Source of the DNA: Chloroflexota bacterium
GTDB taxonomy: Bacteria > Chloroflexota > Anaerolineae > B4-G1
Length of the DNA stretch: 64,000 nt
Direction: 5' to 3'
Assembly: GCA_024232355.1 (NCBI GenBank)
Contig: JAAEPW010000375.1
Span: 1-64,000, forward strand
Below are positions 27,964 through 35,458 of the stretch, piece after piece. Made by a program: the position numbers and the translations under genes. Below the pieces are notes generated by a model. It was not told where the DNA came from. It saw nothing but the letters and a program-made list of their open reading frames with translations, and did not search any database. Position 1 is the stretch's first letter. Each line of letters starts with the position of its first letter.

Positions 27964-29889
27964 CTACCAGGCCACCTCATATCCAAACTGATGCATGACG
28001 TCTCCCGCCTGGTGCTTCCATTCTTCGATGAGCATGGTCATCAATGATTCCAGCTCCTCTGGCGAATGGTCCAGCGCCAGGGAAAGTGCCTCGTAGACCC
28101 GATGGGGCAAGTCTGTCGCGGCGGGAGGATGCCAACCGAATTGGCCCTTGAGATCCATAGACTGGGCCCAAAAGGCCTGGCCGAACCAGTTGAGATCGTC
28201 GCGCGTGGTCTGGATGCCATAGTTGCGCAGGATGCGGATCAATAAATCATTGTCGCTCAAACGCTCGCCAGCGCCATCCTGACTGAATATGACGAACGTA
28301 AACGCACACTGGGAAAGCGCGTTGGACAATATCCAAAAGAATTCGCGCTGCAACATGCGGCGGATGACGCGCTCAAAACACGCTTGATATGCCTCTTGGC
28401 TGGAGCCTGACGGTGGGAGTTGCTCGTCGATCTTGTAGATCTGCCCCGCATAGTGACCAAAAAAGCGTGAAAAGGGCATCAAAAAGGTCCACAGCGCGTT
28501 GCAATGCCCGGCGTTTGCCAGTGTTTTCTTCCCACTGGTAAAGACGATATCGTGCATCAGCGGGTATCGTTCGGCGATGGCCTGAGGACCATCTCCCACG
28601 GCTCGCAGGGCCGGATACTCGGCAGCCTGGGGGGTGCGCAGCATTTCGACGGCTTGTATCGTTGCCTCCAGGTTACCCAAGCCTCCGGCTTGAGCGACGA
28701 AATCCGGCACATCATCCGCTGGGATGATGCCGCGCTCGACGCCTTCGAACAGCGCGCTGAGACCCAGGCCGATATTCAGAATATCGCACCCCATCTGTTC
28801 GATGGGCAAGATCATCCGTTGCTCTGCATCGGATAGCAGATCGAGGCGGGCCTGAAGGGTGTCCGCCGGCGGGGTCAATCCGAGCATGGCAAACGTGGCA
28901 TAGGTTGGTTCGAAATCGTCGAGCAGCATATCCTGGCCGTTGGGGGCATAGTCGGCGGGGACCCAGTGATAGTGGCGGCAGTCTACCTGGCACCAGTGAC
29001 AGCCGGTCTGGCCGTGGCGGGTCGCTTTGAGCACACGCGGACTGCCCAGATCGGCCATGGCGTAGCCGAGGCGCTGCGCGTTTCTCGCTGGTAGCGTGTT
29101 CTTGCCAGATGGGTTCGCCCCGGTATTGAAGAGCTTGGCGATGGTGCCGCCGGTTTTCCCAGACAGACGGGCACAGTACTCGTCCAAAAGCGAGGCGATG
29201 GCGGCGTTGGGGTTGCGGGCAAAGGCAGGTTCGGCCTCTGCAAAGAACTGGAACGATCCCATTGGCTCGCCGCGCAGCACCAAGGCCGAGGCGTAGCGGG
29301 CAAACACGTGACCGGCCCCGCCCCGCCCGGCGTGGTAGATCGCCTCGACGGCCAGGTTGGCCGAACGGTAGCTCAGCCGAGCGCCCTCGCCTACGGTGAA
29401 TATGCTGCCACTGTGACTGTTGCCGTCCAGCTTTTGCGCCAACAGCCAATAGAAAGCACTTCGCTGCCCACCGGGAAGATCGTTCGCAGGCTCAAAGGCC
29501 ACCGTGAGGTTTGGCGCGCGCCCGGTGATCGTCACGATGGGGGGATTGGGAGATGGGTCTGCCGGAGAGTCGCTAGATTCAAAGCAGACTGCGTCCAGGC
29601 CCAAGTTGAGGAGTTGGACTGCCGCGCGCCCGCCGACAAAGCTGTAATGAGGGACGTCGGTCAGCGGTGAGATGTAGCCCACGCTCGTCTTGTTGCCAGA
29701 GAGAAAAGGCATTGGCCCCCGAGCAATGACCAACGCGTCCTTGTCGCGGCGCAAGAGATACTGGCACAGCGTTTCGCCGCTGAGAACAAAATAGTCCTCT
29801 CGTGGGTCTTGGTCTAACGTCTCGATGCGCAGAGTTTCCAGCCGCCACTGCCGGGCGGCTGGGTCGATAAATAGTAATCGTCGGTGCAT
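27964..29889 (-). CDS. Aldehyde ferredoxin oxidoreductase (tungsten type)
   Basis: This 641-residue protein is of the usual AOR length. The N-terminal domain (TSVGYISPLTDVPHYSFVGG and the GRGGAGHVFA segment) binds the pterin cofactor. The GCHWCQVDCRHY motif near residues 293-304 supplies three cysteines for the [4Fe-4S] cluster, and a later GHCNALW may give the fourth. Known members oxidise aldehydes to acids with ferredoxin, usually in anaerobes. AAGGAAAA precedes ATG. No ferredoxin or pterin gene adjoins. The two Fe-S proteins upstream could in principle supply electrons, but there is no direct evidence. Confidence 0.88.
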   Translation of the reverse strand: MHRRLLFIDPAARQWRLETLRIETLDQDPREDYFVLSGETLCQYLLRRDKDALVIARGPMPFLSGNKTSVGYISPLTDVPHYSFVGGRAAVQLLNLGLDAVCFESSDSPADPSPNPPIVTITGRAPNLTVAFEPANDLPGGQRSAFYWLLAQKLDGNSHSGSIFTVGEGARLSYRSANLAVEAIYHAGRGGAGHVFARYASALVLRGEPMGSFQFFAEAEPAFARNPNAAIASLLDEYCARLSGKTGGTIAKLFNTGANPSGKNTLPARNAQRLGYAMADLGSPRVLKATRHGQTGCHWCQVDCRHYHWVPADYAPNGQDMLLDDFEPTYATFAMLGLTPPADTLQARLDLLSDAEQRMILPIEQMGCDILNIGLGLSALFEGVERGIIPADDVPDFVAQAGGLGNLEATIQAVEMLRTPQAAEYPALRAVGDGPQAIAERYPLMHDIVFTSGKKTLANAGHCNALWTFLMPFSRFFGHYAGQIYKIDEQLPPSGSSQEAYQACFERVIRRMLQREFFWILSNALSQCAFTFVIFSQDGAGERLSDNDLLIRILRNYGIQTTRDDLNWFGQAFWAQSMDLKGQFGWHPPAATDLPHRVYEALSLALDHSPEELESLMTMLIEEWKHQAGDVMHQFGYEVAW

Positions 29890-29920
29890 GGTACAATTTT
29901 CCTTGATGCCTTTTCGGAAT

Positions 29921-29949
29921 AGTATACCAGATTTTAGAGCGAGGGCGAA
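29921..29949 (-). promoter_or_regulatory. Possible promoter of the AOR gene
   Basis: Minus-strand TATACT (29921-29926) lies 31 nt before the start codon. The -35 at 17-bp spacing (TTCGCC) is weak. Confidence 0.4.
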
Positions 29950-29969
29950 TGTTTATCCGATCAAGAAAA

Positions 29970-29998
29970 CTGGCAAATTCCGATGCCCGTGTTATAAT
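29970..29998 (+). promoter_or_regulatory. Promoter of the first lipoprotein gene
   Basis: A perfect TATAAT (29993-29998) stands 17 bp after CTGGCA (29970-29975, four of six). The next start codon is 41 nt downstream. Confidence 0.5.
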
Positions 29999-30039
29999 TT
30001 CGCCAGTTCGTTGTTTATGTATAGAGGGAGACACTATTC

Positions 30040-30687
30040 ATGAAAAAATTAAACCATCGTCCAAAGAATTGTTTGATTCCATTCCTGCTGTTTTTGTTAA
30101 TCGGCGGATGTAGTGCCGGTGGAACTCAAGCGCTACCTCTTCAGGATGACTTTGAAGACTCGGATAGTGGATGGGGAACGGATCAACGCGAAGAGTTCAT
30201 TCGTGGGTATGAGGGCGGCGAATATTTTATCGAACTGCGCGAATCGAACTGGTTTGCCTGGGCCTATCCTAGCGTGCAGATTGATGACGTCAACGTCACG
30301 ACAGACGCTTACTTGGCTTCTGGTTCGCGGGACGGTCATTTTGGCGTGCTCTGCCGCTACGTGGACGAGGATAATTTCTACTATTTCGCCATCAGTGCTG
30401 ATGGATACTATGGCATTTTTCGGCGTGAGAATGGCGGCAATCTTCAGGCCCTTGTGGGAGATGGTAAAGGGATGCTTTCTTCTCCCGTTATCCAAACGGG
30501 TGGGCGCACCAACACGATCCGGGCGGTCTGCCATGGAAATGACCTGAGTCTTTATGTGAACGACGAGTTGCTGGAGAGAGTGTCCGATGATGCCCATACG
30601 CAGGGCAACGTGGGATTGGGAGCCGGAAGTGGGACAGCAGGTGATTCGCGTGTTCAGTTTGACAACCTGTCTGTTACCGGACCATAA
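30040..30687 (+). CDS. Lipoprotein with concanavalin-like domain, copy 1
   Basis: This 215-residue protein has a lipoprotein signal (FLLFLLIGGCS, Cys near 28). The mature part shows the pattern of a laminin-G/DUF1080-like jelly-roll: DDFEDSDSGWGTD at the start, FGVLCRYVDEDNFYYFAISADG in the middle and VQFDNLSVTGP at the end. Such domains usually bind glycans or other surface ligands. I see no catalytic residues. It is followed by a paralogue 15 nt later, preceded by its own GGAGGAGGAG site, so the two form an operon. Confidence 0.75.
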   Translation: MKKLNHRPKNCLIPFLLFLLIGGCSAGGTQALPLQDDFEDSDSGWGTDQREEFIRGYEGGEYFIELRESNWFAWAYPSVQIDDVNVTTDAYLASGSRDGHFGVLCRYVDEDNFYYFAISADGYYGIFRRENGGNLQALVGDGKGMLSSPVIQTGGRTNTIRAVCHGNDLSLYVNDELLERVSDDAHTQGNVGLGAGSGTAGDSRVQFDNLSVTGP

Positions 30688-30702
30688 TGCGGAGGAGGAG
30701 TA

Positions 30703-31329
30703 ATGTCGACGACGAGTAGGCGGGGACTTGGAGTGGTGATGGTGGCGCTGGTTGTGCTGGTTGCATGTGGCGGCGGCGGTGACTTGCCCTGGTCTGACGA
30801 TTTTTCTGATCCCGAAAGTGGCTGGTTGGTCGAGTCGGACACCGCTGCCGAGGTCAAATATCATGAGGAAGCAATAAGTATCCTCATCAAACTGCAGAAC
30901 AGCCTGGCTTGGGCTTCCGCCCAGCGCGAGTTTTCGGATTTTAGCCTCGCCGTGGAGGCAACCCAGGTCGCTGGCCCTGATGACAACGAGTACGGCGTGT
31001 TGGTGCGTATGGAGGATATGGATCACTTTTATCGTTTCTCCATCAGCGGCGATGGATATTACATGGTCAGCAAATACGATGGGGAAGAATGGATCGTGCT
31101 GAGCGGCGATGATTGGCTTGCTTCCGATGCGATTCACCTGGGGACTGCGACAAACCTGTTGCAAGTCGTCTGCCAGGGTGACACGATGACTTTTTCCGTC
31201 AACGACGTCCAGTTGGTAGAGGTACAAGATGGCGATTATTCTCGTGGTGATGTCGGCCTCTACGCCGGTTCGTTTTTTGAGCCAGACGTAGAGATTCACT
31301 TTGACAATTTGCGTGTGGACTCGCCCTGA
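30703..31329 (+). CDS. Lipoprotein with concanavalin-like domain, copy 2
   Basis: This 208-residue paralogue of the preceding gene has a shorter signal (VVMVALVVLVACG, lipobox Cys near 22). It keeps the same landmarks (DDFSDPESGWLVE, YGVLVRMEDMDHFYRFSISG, VEIHFDNLRVDSP). Identity outside these landmarks is low, so the duplication is old. It probably sits on the outer face of the cytoplasmic membrane. Confidence 0.75.
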   Translation: MSTTSRRGLGVVMVALVVLVACGGGGDLPWSDDFSDPESGWLVESDTAAEVKYHEEAISILIKLQNSLAWASAQREFSDFSLAVEATQVAGPDDNEYGVLVRMEDMDHFYRFSISGDGYYMVSKYDGEEWIVLSGDDWLASDAIHLGTATNLLQVVCQGDTMTFSVNDVQLVEVQDGDYSRGDVGLYAGSFFEPDVEIHFDNLRVDSP

Positions 31330-31468
31330 GAGACCACCTGGCGATAATGTTCATCTTGCGATGAGGGTAACTGGGCACTTGATGCCCAAGCAAACGGATT
31401 GACTTTATGTTAATTTCGGCAGGCGAGTTGGATTCTGTCCACTCCTGGCTATTTTTTGGGAGGATTCT

Positions 31469-31765
31469 TTGAGTACAAAAAGACGGTATTGGGTCAAGTC
31501 AATATCTTGGCGACTAGTCGCTGTGACGGTGCTGGCCATTGTTGCCTATTTTGTCACCGGTGAATGGGAGCAAGTGACCATCATCACCTTTTTCTACCAT
31601 GGTATTCAGTTACTCATTTACTATCTCCACGAGAGAGTGTGGGACCGTATCTCTTGGGGAAAGGTGAAACATCCCCTGGCCAACATACCCGTCAAGCAAG
31701 AACTGACCCCCGAGGATATGGATATTGTCGTCGAGCGGCTGAAGGAACTGGGATACGTGGATTGA
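31469..31765 (+). CDS. DUF2061 membrane protein
   Basis: The 98-residue product has two membrane segments (about 12-28 and 34-52) with the DUF2061 landmarks SISWRLVAVTVLAIVAYFVT and the FFYHGIQLLIYYLHERVWDR motif. A short C-terminal tail follows. The start is TTG at 31469, with GGGAGGA (31458-31464) at good spacing and no ATG nearby. In other bacteria this domain sits in small membrane proteins, sometimes next to sulfur-assimilation genes. Its role here is unknown. It is 10 nt before mtaB. Confidence 0.82.
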   Translation: MSTKRRYWVKSISWRLVAVTVLAIVAYFVTGEWEQVTIITFFYHGIQLLIYYLHERVWDRISWGKVKHPLANIPVKQELTPEDMDIVVERLKELGYVD

Positions 31766-31775
31766 TCGTGAGACG

Positions 31776-33038
31776 ATGAACGTTTATTTGCAAAGCTTGG
31801 GCTGCCGTCTGAACCAGAGCGAGTTGGACAGCCTGGCACGCCAATTTGCAGCGGCTGGTCACACGGTCGTGAGCGATCCCGCGCTGGCCGACGTTTGTCT
31901 TGTCAACACCTGTGCCGTCACTGCCGAGGCCGAGCGCAAGTCCCGCCACCGCACGCGGGCGCTGGCACGCGCCAACCCACAAGCCCGTATCGCGGTGTTG
32001 GGCTGTTATGCCACGCTATCTCCCCAAAGCTGTGCCAGCTTGCCGGGCGTTGATTGGGTTGTCTCGAATGAAGAAAAAGATCAAGCACTGGACATTGTGG
32101 CCCCGACGTCTCTTGCATCTTGTCAAGAGGAAAAACCCAATCTCTACTTTCGTACCCGCGCTTTTGTCAAGGTGCAGGACGGTTGTGACAATCACTGCAC
32201 GTATTGCATTGTGCGCTCGTTGCGAGGACCGAGCCGCAGCCGCCCCGTGGCCGACGTGGTTGCTCAAATACAATCACTGGCCGAGGACGGCTGCCAAGAA
32301 GCAGTGCTGACCGGCGTGAATCTGGGTGCCTACGGGCGCGATTTGGGGATGTCGAATGGATTGGGCGCGTTGGTTACATCACTGCTGACCAGCACTGATG
32401 TGCCCCGTTTGCGACTGTCATCCCTGGAACCGTGGGACCTGGACGAACCATTTTTTGAATTGTGGAACGACCCGCGCCTGTGCCGCCAGCTTCACCTGCC
32501 GTTGCAGGCCGGTTGCGACGCGACCTTGCGCCGCATGGGGCGTCGGATCACTACGGCCGATTTCGCCGAGTTGGTGCGGGTTGCCCGTGCTGCCGTCCCA
32601 GACCTGGCTGTGACCACAGACATCATTGTTGGTTTTCCCGGCGAGGACGAGGTTGCTTTCCGTACCAGTTACGACTTTGTGCAAGAGACCGATTTTGCGA
32701 GACTGCACGTGTTCCCCTACTCATCCCGTCCGGAGACGCCTGCCGCCCGCTTGCCCAACCAAGTTCAGCGCAAAATACGCGATACGCGCGCCCGCGTGAT
32801 GCGCGAGTTGGGTGACGAACATGCGCTGCGCTTTTGCCAGCGTTTCGTGGGGCGAGAGATGGCGGTTTTGTGGGAACAGAGACGACGTGACGGTCTGTGG
32901 ACCGGCCTGACCGACAATTATTTGCGGGTCGTTGCGCCTGCGGAATGCGATTTGCACAATCGGATTACTCCTACACAGTTGCTGGCTGTGCAGGATGGTC
33001 ATTTGGTAGGTGTGGTGGTTATGGAGGGATCGAGATGA
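31776..33038 (+). CDS. mtaB: tRNA t6A37 methylthiotransferase MtaB
   Basis: The 420-residue product is of the usual length for the family. It adds a methylthio group to N6-threonylcarbamoyladenosine 37 of ANN-decoding tRNAs. The N-terminal UPF0004 domain starts with YLQSLGCRLNQSE (Cys10 and further cysteines bind the second cluster). The radical-SAM motif is CDNHCTYC (Cys137, Cys141, Cys144). A TRAM-like C-terminus begins near 365. MtaB is preferred over MiaB and RimO because of the LGCRLNQSE start and the short C-terminus. The stop overlaps the next start (ATGA). Confidence 0.9.
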   Translation: MNVYLQSLGCRLNQSELDSLARQFAAAGHTVVSDPALADVCLVNTCAVTAEAERKSRHRTRALARANPQARIAVLGCYATLSPQSCASLPGVDWVVSNEEKDQALDIVAPTSLASCQEEKPNLYFRTRAFVKVQDGCDNHCTYCIVRSLRGPSRSRPVADVVAQIQSLAEDGCQEAVLTGVNLGAYGRDLGMSNGLGALVTSLLTSTDVPRLRLSSLEPWDLDEPFFELWNDPRLCRQLHLPLQAGCDATLRRMGRRITTADFAELVRVARAAVPDLAVTTDIIVGFPGEDEVAFRTSYDFVQETDFARLHVFPYSSRPETPAARLPNQVQRKIRDTRARVMRELGDEHALRFCQRFVGREMAVLWEQRRRDGLWTGLTDNYLRVVAPAECDLHNRITPTQLLAVQDGHLVGVVVMEGSR

Positions 33039-33376
33039 AGGATTGCATATTTTGTCGGATTGCACGCGGCGAGGCCCCGGCCCACATCGTCTACCAGGAC
33101 GAGGACGTGACCGCTTTTCACGACCTCAACCCCAGCGCGCCGGTTCACATTCTCATCGTGCCAAACCACCACGTGTCTGGCGCGTCTCAGGTTGAGCCGG
33201 AAGACGCGGCGGTGTTGGGGAAACTGTTCGTCGTGGCCCGTTTGCTGGCAGAGCAAAAAGAGACTGCCGACGGCTATCGCCTGGTGGTCAACAATGGACG
33301 CCGTGGCGGACAATCAGTGTTTCACCTGCACATGCACCTGTTGGGCGGGCGAACGTTTGGCTGGCCCCCTTACTAA
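33035..33376 (+). CDS. HIT-family (HinT-like) nucleotide hydrolase
   Basis: The 113-residue product matches HinT/PKCI in length. It starts MKDCIFCRIARGEAPAHIVY and ends with the histidine triad HLHMHLLGG (His97, His99, His101). The family hydrolyses nucleoside phosphoramidates and aminoacyl-adenylates. The start overlaps the mtaB stop by 4 nt, and GGAGG sits at 33023-33027, so the gene is coupled to mtaB. Confidence 0.93.
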   Translation: MKDCIFCRIARGEAPAHIVYQDEDVTAFHDLNPSAPVHILIVPNHHVSGASQVEPEDAAVLGKLFVVARLLAEQKETADGYRLVVNNGRRGGQSVFHLHMHLLGGRTFGWPPY

Positions 33377-33404
33377 ACGTACAATCTTGCAAGTCGTTCA
33401 AAAA

Positions 33405-33587
33405 TTATTTTGATGCTGCCCACATATCTCGCAGTTTCAACTCCCATTTGATGAGCATACGCAAATCGACAAAATCGTCCCACTCGGTGCCCGGAATATC
33501 TACACACCTCACGGCCAAGAGCAAAAGACAGACAAAGACGACAACGATAGTAGCAATAGTGATCACAAATCGAACCAGGCGTTTCAT
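33405..33587 (-). CDS. Small single-span membrane protein
   Basis: The 60-residue product has one strong membrane helix (about 5-27, RFVITIATIVVVFVCLLLLAV) and a charged 30-residue tail (DDFVDLRMLIKWELKLRD). AGGAAAGGA lies 8 nt before ATG, which favours a real gene. No family is recognised. It lies alone between two other genes and could still be a chance ORF. Confidence 0.5.
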   Translation of the reverse strand: MKRLVRFVITIATIVVVFVCLLLLAVRCVDIPGTEWDDFVDLRMLIKWELKLRDMWAASK

Positions 33588-33748
33588 CCGATGATCCTTT
33601 CCTGCCCTCTACAAGCTCTACTTGATGGTTGTGAGGAACAGAACGGTCTTTTCAAGAGCGCTCGCGCGTAGGCGTGCTCACTCGGTGTTTAATCAAGTGT
33701 CATTTGTGCAATGTGCCATCAGTATTTCACATTTGTCGCTACCCTGTT

Positions 33749-34168
33749 TTACGCCAGGATATCCCTAACTTTTTTATAAAGTCCATTCGCGTCGAACGGA
33801 AAGTTCAGGTGATCGATGTGTGCGTCTGGGGCGGGGTCAATTGGCCTGTGGGAGATGATGAGTATGGGCACTTGGCCGATGCAGCCTGTCAGCGACGCCC
33901 TAGCCAACGCTATGATCGGTTCACTGGTTGGCGAACTTGCAGCCACCACGATCAGATCAACGTTTCTGGCACCGTTGTCACTGGCATCATTATGCTGTGG
34001 GTTATTTTCTGTTCGATCTTTTCGCTGCGACGGTGAACTCGTCATGCGGATCATAATCTGCATTCGCAGGCAAAGTTCCAAGTTCAACTCGATCGCTCTG
34101 GAAAGCTTGGCGTTATCGCCAAGAACGAGAACCCGTTTTCCCGCCAAATCTGTGACTGTGCGTGTCAT
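33749..34168 (-). CDS. Degenerate receiver (pseudoreceiver) protein
   Basis: The 139-residue product has the receiver fold outline: KRVLVLGDNAKLSRAIELNL at the start, VDLIVVAA for the third strand, PILIISH for the fourth, then a helix at the end. Key residues are lost. The acidic pair is GDN, the phosphoacceptor position after VDLIVV is Ala, and the switch Lys is replaced (LNFPF). It therefore should not be phosphorylated and may act by protein contact. ATG at 34168 is chosen because GGAGAAAA precedes it. Four phased TTGGAA boxes lie upstream. Confidence 0.65.
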   Translation of the reverse strand: MTRTVTDLAGKRVLVLGDNAKLSRAIELNLELCLRMQIMIRMTSSPSQRKDRTENNPQHNDASDNGARNVDLIVVAASSPTSEPIIALARASLTGCIGQVPILIISHRPIDPAPDAHIDHLNFPFDANGLYKKVRDILA

Positions 34169-34234
34169 AAGTTTTCTCCACTCTAGTTGCCGAGTCGCTG
34201 ATAGGTCTCGTGCTTGATTTGTTTGACTGTTTCT

Positions 34235-34300
34235 ATTGTACTCGATTCGTGTTCCAATCACGTTCCAAAGCGATCTGTCAATGTTCCAAAAACCTTCCAA
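34235..34300 (-). promoter_or_regulatory. Phased TTGGAA boxes and -10 upstream of the pseudoreceiver gene
   Basis: On the minus strand TTGGAA occurs four times (at plus-strand 34295, 34284, 34263 and 34252), with start-to-start distances of 11, 21 and 11 bp, i.e. on one face of the helix. A TACAAT -10 follows at 34235-34240 with no good -35. This matches an activator-dependent promoter of the PhoB/OmpR type. The PhoB-like regulator encoded at 34757 is a candidate. Confidence 0.5.
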
Positions 34301-34361
34301 AATTCAACCAGACCTGCCATGTTTTACGACACTTGTGAGCGGAAACACATTTCTCTAATCA

Positions 34362-34682
34362 GATTGACTGACAAATCTTTTTAGAACCACAGATGGCGCT
34401 CCTACGGAGCGGATGCAGATTCACACAAATGAATATCGAATTTAGCTTGAAAACAGTTAAAAATCTGCGTTCATCTGTGTGGCACTGGTTCAGTTGGATG
34501 GGATTTTTAGAGAATAGTCTGTTGCGACTCGAAATTGAGCTTGTAGCCGCGCTTTCCATAGCGCGCAAGGATCTACGAGGTATGGAAACCTCGTCTACAT
34601 CGTAATCCCATTCAACTGAACTAGTACCATCTGTGTTTATCTGCGGTTAATCTTTTGCATTTGGCATCTTGTCAGTCAATCA
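34362..34682. mobile_element. MITE-like element, second copy, interrupted by another element
   Basis: The ends GATTGACTGACAA (34362-34374) and its complement (34670-34682) match the 26779-26931 element. The following AATCTTTTTAGAACC and the distal TTTTGCATTTGG are also shared. The copy is longer because a 148-bp element sits inside at 34481-34628. Nothing is encoded. With the nested element it fills most of the 588-nt gap between genes. Confidence 0.7.
34481..34628. mobile_element. Nested 148-bp MITE with 8-bp target duplication
   Basis: Terminal inverted repeats of 25 bp (34481-34505 and 34604-34628) agree at 22 positions; the core is GTTCAGTTGRATGGGATT. ATCTGTGT occurs directly on both sides (34473-34480 and 34629-34636), and joining the flanks restores the normal host repeat. 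The interior carries the GTAGCCGCGCTTTCCATA motif (34543-34560) also found at 54969-55012. There is no coding capacity, so it depends on a transposase elsewhere. Confidence 0.8.
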
Positions 34683-34692
34683 GGGACGGCAA

Positions 34693-34732
34693 CAAAAAAG
34701 AGCACCACGTGCTTTGAGAACACGTGGTGCTC
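34693..34732 (-). terminator. Intrinsic terminator of the signalling operon
   Basis: GAGCACCACGTG (34700-34711) pairs perfectly with 34721-34732, with a 9-nt loop. On the minus strand the stem is followed by TTTTTT. It lies 25 nt after the stop of the PhoB-type regulator. Confidence 0.9.
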
Positions 34733-34756
34733 ATACCGATCGATAGTGATCTTTGG

Positions 34757-35458
34757 CTAATGATTGGCCTCAAAGAGATATCCAACGCCGGATTTGGTCT
34801 GGATGTACTGCGGACTTTGTGGATCGGGTTCGATCTTGCGGCGCAGGCGGTGGATGGCTTGCCTCAACAAACGATGCTGTCCCTCGTATCCCGTTCCCCA
34901 CACCTGGTCCAACAAATACTCGGGTAATAATACCCGCCCGGTATGTTGAACCAACTCGCACAGCAGGCGATATTCTGTAGGCGTCAGGTTCACCTCCCGG
35001 TCATCGGCGAACACACGATGCTGGGAAAAATCGACGCGCAGGTCGCCAGACTCGAAAACAGGATCGGCATCCGTTTGTTTCGAGACCTCGACGCGCCGCA
35101 GAACGGCCTTTACTCGGGCGACGAGTTCTTTGGCGCTAAAAGGCTTGGTCACGTAATCGTCGGCGCCCATATCCAGGCCCTTGACTTTATCAGCATCCTC
35201 CGCCATAGCGGTGAGCATGATGATCGGCACGTTCGAGAATTCACGGATCAGCCGGCAGACCTCGTAACCGTCCATACCCGGCATACGGATGTCCAAGATC
35301 ACCAAGTCTGGTTCCTCACTGATGACCAATTCTATGGCGGTTGGTCCATCCTGGGCGGCAAGCACCTGATACCCCCTGGTTGTTAGATTGATCTGCACAG
35401 CGCGGATATATCGATGCTCGTCATCTACCACCAGAATTCGGGTTTGGCCTTTATTCAT
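34757..35458 (-). CDS. PhoB/OmpR-type response regulator
   Basis: This 233-residue protein has a receiver domain (VVDDEHRY, phosphoacceptor Asp56 in VILDIRMPG, KPF near 107) and a winged-helix DNA-binding domain (about 135-230) ending in TKSGVGYLFE. All active-site residues are present. The start overlaps the stop of the upstream kinase in an ATGA junction. It is the only DNA-binding output of the five-gene operon, so the kinases upstream probably feed into it. Candidate targets include the phased TTGGAA sites 450 nt beyond its terminator. Confidence 0.93.
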   Translation of the reverse strand: MNKGQTRILVVDDEHRYIRAVQINLTTRGYQVLAAQDGPTAIELVISEEPDLVILDIRMPGMDGYEVCRLIREFSNVPIIMLTAMAEDADKVKGLDMGADDYVTKPFSAKELVARVKAVLRRVEVSKQTDADPVFESGDLRVDFSQHRVFADDREVNLTPTEYRLLCELVQHTGRVLLPEYLLDQVWGTGYEGQHRLLRQAIHRLRRKIEPDPQSPQYIQTKSGVGYLFEANH

